Assembly: GCA_036245525.1 (NCBI GenBank)
Contig: BTPG01000003.1
Coordinates: 194,334,725-194,398,724, forward strand
Length of the DNA stretch: 64,000 nt
Reading direction: 5' to 3'
DNA from: Semisulcospira habei
Taxonomy: Eukaryota; Mollusca; Gastropoda; Semisulcospiridae
Shown here piece after piece: positions 58,435 to 64,000 of this stretch (position 1 is its first letter; each line of letters starts with the position of its first letter). Both the position numbers and the translations under genes were made by a program. Below the pieces are notes generated by a model. The model worked only from the letters and a program-made list of their open reading frames with translations. It was not told the origin of the DNA and made no database searches.

Positions 58435-58669
58435 AGTGCCAAGAAAATGTGAAGACCACCCAGCAGCAAAAGGTATAGATCCTCATGAGCCCCCGCAGAT
58501 GAGGATCTATGAGGATCTATGCCTCTTGCTGACACCACTTTCAATCCATTTTCAAGGGAAATCTTTTTTTTTACGAAGATTGGAGAAACGCAGTCTGCGT
58601 CAACTAACACTGGACTCGTTCACGGCTTATGCCGCGCATTTGGATGCGGCTGGCCGCGAATGAGTTAAA
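58435..58669. mobile_element. Family B element joined to half of a family C element
   Basis: It starts TGTTCAGTGCCAAGAAAATG like the copies at 547 and 3572. The hairpin at 58464-58527 has a repeated right arm (GAGGATCTATGAGGATCTATG). It is then followed by a family C right half (GCTTATGCCGCGCATTTGGA...GCGAATGAGTTAA, TTAA about 58666). This B-then-C order also occurs at 547-837; at 3460-3792 it is reversed. Confidence 0.62.
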
Positions 58670-58980
58670 CTGGAATTAAAGAACGTACAAGATCTAATGT
58701 GTCCAGCCTGCTATTTTGCAAAGACACACAGGTTCACATGGGACACCCTAGCTTCATGATCTTACAAGAAAAGGGCATTTATGTCTTTTGCTCATCAAGA
58801 TCGGCACCAGCTATTTCTCAAATAAGGCGTGCTATTCTGGGTTATGGGAACAACCGTAAAGAGGTCAAAAGAGTACAACATTTAACCCCTTGACTGCTAC
58901 AGACAAAGCAAACCCCTTGAAAGCTGCTGACAAACAGTAATCTTCTACTTTAAAACGCTTTTACTCATTTTAAGGTGCTT
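58670..58980. other. No gene; TTAACCCC end fragments
   Basis: TTAACCCCTTGACTGCTACA at 58882 and AACCCCTTGAAAGCTGCTGA at 58911 are successive left-end fragments without a hairpin. Confidence 0.4.
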
Positions 58981-59077
58981 CGTACAAATAGCTGTGGAAG
59001 AGTTGTAAAACGTTGCCGCCGGCAACGCTATACACTTTCGCGGCTATTGATGTGGAGAATCTTGAACGAGTTAATGT
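58981..59077. mobile_element. Decayed family G element
   Basis: GTAAAACGTTGCC-GCC-GGCAACGCTATAC and CACTTTCGCGGCTATTGATG match 21269. The right end is GAACGAGTTAA (TTAA about 59070). Confidence 0.55.
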
Positions 59078-59299
59078 GTTTCAATGAGAAGATTCCAATT
59101 AACGCTGAAATTGAGTGTGTTCATCTTGGTTTTATGGTACACCAATCCATACATCCCATCTTTTGTGCGTCATAAAGCCAGAAAAATAATAACGATGACA
59201 AAACTTTGTCCATTATTCTCCTTACGGTCTTTTGGCTTTACAGGGCGGCAATATTCTTTCTTTTCGGCCAGCCACACAGAACACCTAGTGAAAAGACCT
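59078..59299. other. No gene seen
   Basis: Unique sequence; no domain in the 88-codon frame. Confidence 0.3.
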
Positions 59300-59512
59300 T
59301 TATCTCATTCTGCCCGCGACACACCACAGCAAGATAAGGCTCGACCATGATAGTTCAAGGGTGGTGGCAGAATAGCTTGGCGCCTATAGGAGCCGAGCTA
59401 TTCTGCCACCACACTTGAACTAACATGGTCGATCTGTCTACTGAATGTAATGCAGTCCTCAGAGGATAACTTCAAAATGTGGATATTTCGTACCTCGGGC
59501 ACAATGAGTTAA
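59300..59512. mobile_element. Family A palindromic MITE
   Basis: The left end has drifted (TTATCTCATTCTGCCCGCG). Right TTAA 59509-59512 (GGGCACAATGAGTTAA). The hairpin at 59341-59432 has GGTGGCAGAATAG / CTATTCTGCCACC, the both-arm GCC-to-GGC variant; the tip is damaged on the right (GGAGCCGAG). Confidence 0.75.
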
Positions 59513-60116
59513 TCAGTAAGTATGACTTTATTTTTAATGCACCAACCCACCTCACGTTTATACAAAGCTGCAAAAAGATAATAAAACAACCGTGTCCTTT
59601 TTCTACCATATACGACACAACACACTACCTCCAGCAGATAATCGCTAAAAAAAATAATATATCAAACGCCTTTTATCTATATTTTATTCCTGTCCGTTTC
59701 TCATAGACCATTTTTTTTTTACGCAAATATGTTAGTATAAATCGACTGTAGCCGACAAATTTCAAAGAATTATTACAAGATTTTTATTTTCACTTTATCG
59801 CTTTCTATTTCCTGTCGGCTCGTGTTGGCCCCATTGATTCTCGGGTCAAGTGTTACCTTTGAAATGGACCCTATGTGTTACACTTTTTTTCAGGACAACA
59901 GAATGATGGCATGAGCGAAACAGTCGTAAAAACGTAAACAAGAAACTTGCGCATTACGTCTCTGGTCCAAACTGCACTTCAATTTACGGGGGAAAGAAAT
60001 AAAAAGAGTGAGCTACCAGGGTGGTTGAGCACCTTGAGAGGGCATAACACAGAGTGTTGGACGCCATCAAACCTTGCACTAGGCATAACGACGGGCTTGT
60101 TCAGATAGCATGTCCG
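59513..60116. other. No gene seen
   Basis: AT-rich unique sequence. Confidence 0.35.
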
Positions 60117-60340
60117 TTAACCCTTATCATTCGGAATGCACCAGTGTGTTAAATAAGTTTGACCAAAATAGTTCGAGGGTAGTGCCAGAATAGCTTGGCG
60201 CCTCTAGGCGCCAAGCTATTCTGACACCACCCTTGAACTAAAGCCATTGGTCTATATCCTTATCTGTAAGTACTATAATGTAGCTTGCATATGGCAGTGT
60301 ACAAATTTGAAGCTTTTAGCCTCAGTATGATATGGGATAA
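60117..60340. mobile_element. Family A palindromic MITE (224 bp)
   Basis: TTAA 60117-60120 (TTAACCCTTATCATTCGG). Right end CAGTATGATATGGGATAA, the last site drifted. The hairpin at 60171-60238 has tip GGCGCC-TCTA-GGCGCC. The subterminal text matches 10700 and, reversed, 52352. Confidence 0.75.
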
Positions 60341-60435
60341 CAGTCCTGTTAAATCAGAGTGGCACTGTTGCAGAGTGGCCAAACTGGGCAGTGTTCAGTG
60401 AAATCTAGATCGAAAAGGGTGCCTGCCAAGCGTGT

Positions 60436-60490
60436 TTAACCCTGCAGGAATCATCGCGACAAAAACCGCTACCGACAGCCAAAGGGTTAA
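60436..60490. mobile_element. Half of a family D element
   Basis: TTAACCCTGCAGGAATCATC... to CGACAGCCAAAGGGTTAA, TTAA at both ends. Only the right arm remains; the left arm is lost. Confidence 0.6.
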
Positions 60491-60602
60491 TGCAAACACA
60501 TAACCCGACAAAAGATGTACACACGATTCAGAAGAACAAAGACAAAACCTTATTTTTGCTTGTACTTCTTGGCGTGTTTCTTTCTGTGTTGGCCAATTTT
60601 TA

Positions 60603-60772
60603 ACTATTTGGTTGTCTGCAGCGATTTTAGCCGAGGTGAATCATGTATCTTAACCCTTTGACTGTCTGCAGCGCTATTAGCCGAGGAGAATCATGTATCT
60701 TAACACGTTGACTGTTTGAAATGCTTTTAGTCGAGGTGATTCCTGCAGTCGCTACCGACATCCGAAAGGTTA
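60603..60772. repeat. Tandem array of family D left halves
   Basis: Three roughly 54-bp units: TTGGTTGTCTGCAGCGATTT (60610), TTTGACTGTCTGCAGCGCTA (60657) and GTTGACTGTTTGAAATGCTT (60705). The first two each continue as TAGCCGAGG.GAATCATGTATCTTAAC, and the third closes with GGTGATTCCTGCAG...TCGCTACCGACATCCGAAAG. Confidence 0.65.
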
Positions 60773-60839
60773 GTAACATGGAAGATGGCTGTACATCTTC
60801 TAAGGTGAACAAGTTTCCATTGCTACCTGCATTTGAAAG

Positions 60840-60893
60840 CCTTTGATTTTGGACCTTAGGGCCTAGAGCCGTAAGGTTCAGAATCATAGACCA
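60840..60893. repeat. Family E hairpin, decayed
   Basis: TTTGATTTTGGACCTTAGGGCC pairs with GCCGTAAGGTTCAGAATCATAG around TAGA. Confidence 0.55.
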
Positions 60894-60942
60894 GGAAATA
60901 TCTGTCTCTATTCTTTAGGTGTCGATACATGAACAAGTTCAT

Positions 60943-61156
60943 TTAACTCATTCTACCCCAGACACACCACAGCAAGATAAGGATCGACCATGATAGTTCA
61001 AGGGTGATGCCAGAATAGCTTGGCGCCTATGGGCGCCAAGCTATTCTGGCATCACCCTTGAACTATCATGGTCGATCTGTGTCCTTCACTGCAATGCAGT
61101 CTTCTGAGAACAACGGCAAAATTTTGGGATTTCGGTGTTGGGGTAGAATGAGTTAA
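60943..61156. mobile_element. Family A palindromic MITE (214 bp), best preserved
   Basis: TTAA 60943-60946 and 61153-61156. The ends TTAACTCATTCTACCCCAG and GGTGTTGGGGTAGAATGAGTTAA form a 17-bp terminal inverted repeat. The hairpin at 60982-61077 has no mismatch I can see in arms of 46 bp (tip TATG). It is nearly the same as the 2481 copy. Confidence 0.85.
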
Positions 61157-62072
61157 CTGAGCAAGCTGGACTGAGCAAGCTATGATACACTTTTAATGAG
61201 GTAATTCAAAGCTCTAAAAATGCAGTCTGCCACAATGAATGATCCCGGCAGTTATTAGCCTAAGAACGCAAACAACAATAAAACAAATGAATAAATAAAT
61301 AAACAAATAAACACATAAACAAATTGATGAATACTGAAGGGGACTAAAGAGAAAAGCTTCAATACGCTCCATGTACGCTTGATCATGTCCTCCTGGTAAA
61401 GGATACACCACTGACTGTCCCCCAAACGTCTGGGACCACCTTCATAGCTGTCGCTTGCGACAGAAAAAAATTCACTGAAAAAAAGAGAATAACCGCCAAG
61501 CGAGTACAATCGTCCCACGTCAAAGGCCGTCAACCGTTTCGGCAATAAAGTCAGCAGTCAAAACTTCAGTGCAAACAACCGACGCCGCCGAACAGTTTTT
61601 GAAGGCAAAATCACTCCGGCTACAGAGCAATAATAAGCATAACTTCTCTTCTCCCCAGATCTAGTGCCCTTTTCACACTGTAAGCAACAATAGTAAAAAT
61701 CGTCCTCGAATTATGGCATGTATACGAGTCCTACGGCAAGTGTCGACTGTGCTGGCTGAAAGAGCTGTCTTCGCGCATTGCGTCCCCTCCAAGATAACTT
61801 TACAAATGGTTCCAGAACCAATAGCTCTCCATGCGCCAAATGCAATCAAGCACTACTCTTGAGAAAACAGCGTCAGTCCATATCTGGTGACCTCAACATA
61901 TTAGACGTGAAGTGTTAACGTGTTGAAGTACAACGCGGCGGGACCATTTTGGCAGGCAATATTATGGCCTTTCTTCCACATGCGGCACGCTGTACAGTAT
62001 AACAGGCACCCAGACAGAAGAACTCTTTTCTTTTCATGAAAGTGGCAGTCCCCACGTCAAGTCTCTTCAACC
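61157..62072. other. No gene recognised
   Basis: The reverse frames at 61214-61545 are extended by an AAATAAATA run. No exon recognised. Confidence 0.35.
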
Positions 62073-62139
62073 TGCAAGAGACGTAGATTCTCAAGAACCC
62101 CTGCAACAGCAGGGGTTCTTGAGAATCTACGCCTCATGC
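62073..62139. mobile_element. Family B hairpin, variant tip
   Basis: GTAGATTCTCAAGAACCCCTG pairs perfectly with CAGGGGTTCTTGAGAATCTAC around CAACAG. The family word TCATGAG is TCAAGAA, with the partner changed to match (TTCTTGA). No TTAA ends. Confidence 0.7.
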
Positions 62140-62517
62140 CCATATGAGCCGGACCGGCTTTATTTACTTCCACAGAAGTCATAGAGGTTTGAAGAATGTC
62201 ACTGGATAAGGCTCAATTGAATCAGAGGACCTAAACCTGCCCGCAGTGACCCGCTAAATCCGCTGGTGACACCGCCGCGAACCCTGCTGCCCCTAAAGGA
62301 GCTTTGCTGGTCTTTTTGGTGTAGGGTGCGGGCAAAGGGTCGACTGCGTCCTCCGCACATAGGTGGTGTGGGCCTGAATTCACGTGAGACACGTTCGGTG
62401 CCCTCCTTTTTCGTGTTCGCTGTCGCCGGTGGCGATTATTACCTGTGGTTTTCGTCTCTATTTCGGACCTAGTTAGTTGGGCGCAGTGAGGAGAGGCAGA
62501 GATACACCCCACAAGGG

Positions 62518-62623
62518 TCATTTGCCTGAGCAAGCTTAGCCCTGCGCCAGCCACTAAGCAAGGTGCGCCGCTGTTCCTTGCATAGTGGCTGGCGCAGGAC
62601 TAAGCTCGCCCATGCAAATGGCT
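62518..62623. repeat. Long hairpin, single family
   Basis: CATTTGCCTGAGCAAGCTTA...CCTGCGCCAGCCACTAAGCA pairs with TGCATAGTGGCTGGCGCAGG...TAAGCTCGCCCATGCAAATG. Arms of about 45 bp with a few mismatches, tip TGCGCCGCTGTT. It is not related to the other families. Confidence 0.68.
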
Positions 62624-63330
62624 CCTTGCTCTGAGTGCCAAAGGCGATCGCCCAGTTGATGTAATACGACGGGTCAGCGGTTATACCCTTACGCGTCCGA
62701 TACAAAGAACAAAAACAAATAATTACCATCATCCTGCTACAACCACTACTACTACAAATATCAAATCACCAGCGACACAAGTGTTCTTATTGTTACGTGC
62801 GAAATTTTTCATAAGCAAGTAATATACATAGAAAGAGTTCTGTTTGGGACCTCTGAAAAAGTTTTGTTTATATCCAACTTTTGTTATATCGGACCTTGTT
62901 ATAAGCGATATAGACTGTATTACTAATACTACTACACGTACTGCGACTACTACCACTGAATAATAATGTCTGCGCCTAGAACTGCTGCATTCCCCCAAAC
63001 AGACAAACAAACCTAGACAACTAACTCGCAGCGACACAGCGAAAGAGCGAGCTAACAGCAAAACAATTACTCTCTCAGTCTCTGAGGCAAGTGCAATCAC
63101 CCATTAATCATTGTCAGACACCTACGGCGTACAATGAACCATGACAAAACACGTGTTGACAAAGCCTTAGGCGTAATAAAACCAAAAACTTTATGAGGGG
63201 TTGCGTTTAGCATGCACCGTACTCCCCCCTCCCCGAGGGTCAGGAAGCCGAACACAGATCAAAGACAACACATCGCATCAGGAAACGGGAACCTGTCTCT
63301 TCGTGCATCTTCTCACATAAACATTTCCGT
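62624..63330. other. No gene; dispersed repeat fragment
   Basis: 62786-62930 repeats the TTATATCC...TATATCGGACCTTGTTATAAG segment seen at 35716. ACT/ATT-type triplets (62739-62755, 62923-62957) give the Val-rich reverse frame. Confidence 0.45.
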
Positions 63331-63399
63331 CAGCTAGAGGTGTAGATGCTCATGGGCCCCTGCAGAGCAGAGGCCCATGAGAATCTATTCCTCTTGCTG
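63331..63399. mobile_element. Family B hairpin, variant
   Basis: CAGCTAGAGGTGTAGATGCTC pairs with GAGAATCTATTCCTCTTGCTG around ATGGGCC-CCTGCAGAGCAGA-GGCCCAT. The family GAGCCCC/GGGGCTC is GGGCCCC/GGCCC in both arms. Confidence 0.6.
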
Positions 63400-63590
63400 T
63401 GTGGCATTGGATGTCGGTGATCTTCAGAGGCAGTAAAATATGGCGATTGTCAGTGTTTCGTACCTGATACGGACGTGCTCACGTCTGATGTATTGATACT
63501 GCATCATTCAAAATTGTTATTGTTTCCTGTTAGAACAAAGCAATGTAGACTGATTTAAACATGGGTGATAGATGGTGTAGCAGAATGAAC

Positions 63591-63646
63591 GTGTGTGTGT
63601 GTGTGTGTGTGTTTGGTGGGGGGGGGGGGGGGGAAGAGAGAGAGAG

Positions 63647-63678
<32 letters not shown>

Positions 63679-63680
63679 GG
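63591..63680. repeat. (GT)n, G16, (GA)n, (TTAG)n compound microsatellite
   Basis: GT run 63591-63613, G run about 63616-63633, GA 63636-63648, TTAG/GTTA units 63649-63678. It leads straight into the repeat at 63679. Confidence 0.9.
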
Positions 63681-63725
63681 GTTTAACGCCGAGCAAGCAA
63701 CCAAGGCCATCTCACGGCGGGAGGG
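63679..63725. mobile_element. Fragment of TTTAACGCCG...CACGGCGGG repeat
   Basis: GGGTTTAACGCCGAGCAAGC...CATCTCACGGCGGGA matches a phrase I associate with very abundant molluscan repeats. The CGCCG/CGGCG pair forms a short stem. Its layout ((TTAG)n then TTTAACGCC) parallels the SINE-like element ((GATT)n then TTAACGTCC). Confidence 0.5.
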
Positions 63726-63741
63726 GGGGGGAGGGGGGGAG

Positions 63742-63774
<33 letters not shown>

Positions 63775-64000
63775 TGGGGTGATGAGGGGGGAAGGGAAAG
63801 GGTTAAGGGGTGGGGGGGGGGGGCCGGGGGGCAGAAGCAGGATGCACAGAAAATGCTGTGCAATTGGCCTATCAACCTGATCACATTTTGTGATAACAGA
63901 AAGGATTTCAAACACTTTTTTTTTTCCACTTTCCACAACTGTTGAACATTAAAATGCATTCCTTTACATAATTACGAAGTTGACAAGTGTTGTCACGCTA

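Noticed and set aside
62231..62554. 107-codon reverse frame ending in the 62518 hairpin
   Set aside because: It runs through the palindrome and has no domain; probably chance.
62440..62720. snRNA or 5S rRNA gene
   Set aside because: I compared by memory with U1, U2, U4, U5, U6 and 5S landmarks and found no match.

Overview
The window is from a eukaryotic, almost certainly metazoan, genome. It has one spliced gene fragment, one nuclear-type tRNA and a very high load of microsatellites, non-LTR retrotransposons and small DNA elements. Motifs I associate with molluscan genomes (an AAGGGAGGTAAC-type motif near 17212, a TTTAACGCCG...CACGGCGGG repeat near 63680, (GA)n-flanked LINEs) and a protostome-looking Wnt exon suggest a lophotrochozoan, probably a gastropod mollusc. 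That assignment is inference.

Host genes are sparse. A tRNA-Thr(TGT) lies at 1723-1795 on the + strand. The terminal coding exon of a Wnt gene, best read as Wnt5, lies at 28527-28988 on the - strand, with a clear 3' splice site. The upstream Wnt exons would lie above 28989, but I recognise none in the window, so much of 29-64 kb may be Wnt intron. Nearly all other open frames are transposon remnants or low-complexity artefacts.

The dominant feature is a large collection (over 50) of short palindromic elements. Most have TTAA at both ends, usually as TTAACCC...GGGTTAA or TTAACTC...GAGTTAA, and carry a long, nearly perfect hairpin in the middle. I name families by core. A: GCCAGAATAGCTTGGCGCC arm, about 214 bp in several copies. 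B: CATAGATCCTCATGAGCCCC arm, about 185-220 bp. C: CTCCGGATACGCGGC arm, about 80 bp. D: GTCGGTAGCGGTTTTAGTCG arm, about 90 bp. E: CTGTGATTTTGGACCTTAC arm. F: GCAGCCACCGGTA arm, about 70 bp. G: GCGTTGCC arm, about 118 bp. H: GGCCGCAGTGG arm. I: ACTGCTACTGACGATAC arm, about 94 bp. N: GCAAAAGAAATGCGACA ends, TA-flanked. There are also single long palindromes at 23450, 44225 and 62518. Both arms of a hairpin tend to carry matching changes from copy to copy, and neighbouring elements often share one TTAA. The TTAA-CCC ends look like non-autonomous piggyBac-type elements, but no piggyBac-like transposase is visible here.

Layout: 1-4.1 kb has a pentamer satellite, the tRNA and MITEs. 4.6-6.2 kb is an L2/CR1-like LINE pseudogene. 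6.2-10.5 kb has no recognisable gene and contains G-rich and (ATT)n tracts. 10.7-11.5 kb has MITEs. 11.56-17.02 kb is a TA-flanked DNA element with nested tandem repeats, a LINE 3' relic and an RTE-like LINE fragment. 17.7-28.4 kb is dense in MITEs. 28.5-29.0 kb is the Wnt exon. 29-31.8 kb has MITEs, including a three-element TTAA chain. 32.2-35.5 kb holds two adjacent LINEs, the second split by a SINE-like insertion with a 14-bp target duplication. 36-42.5 kb has more MITEs. 42.7-43.85 kb is a second copy of that LINE family. 45.9-51.2 kb is a nest of (GA)n-flanked LINEs, a SINE-like element and a TTAA-flanked element. 52.8-54.4 kb is a complete-ended but broken Tc1 transposon. 54.8-64 kb is again MITE-rich.
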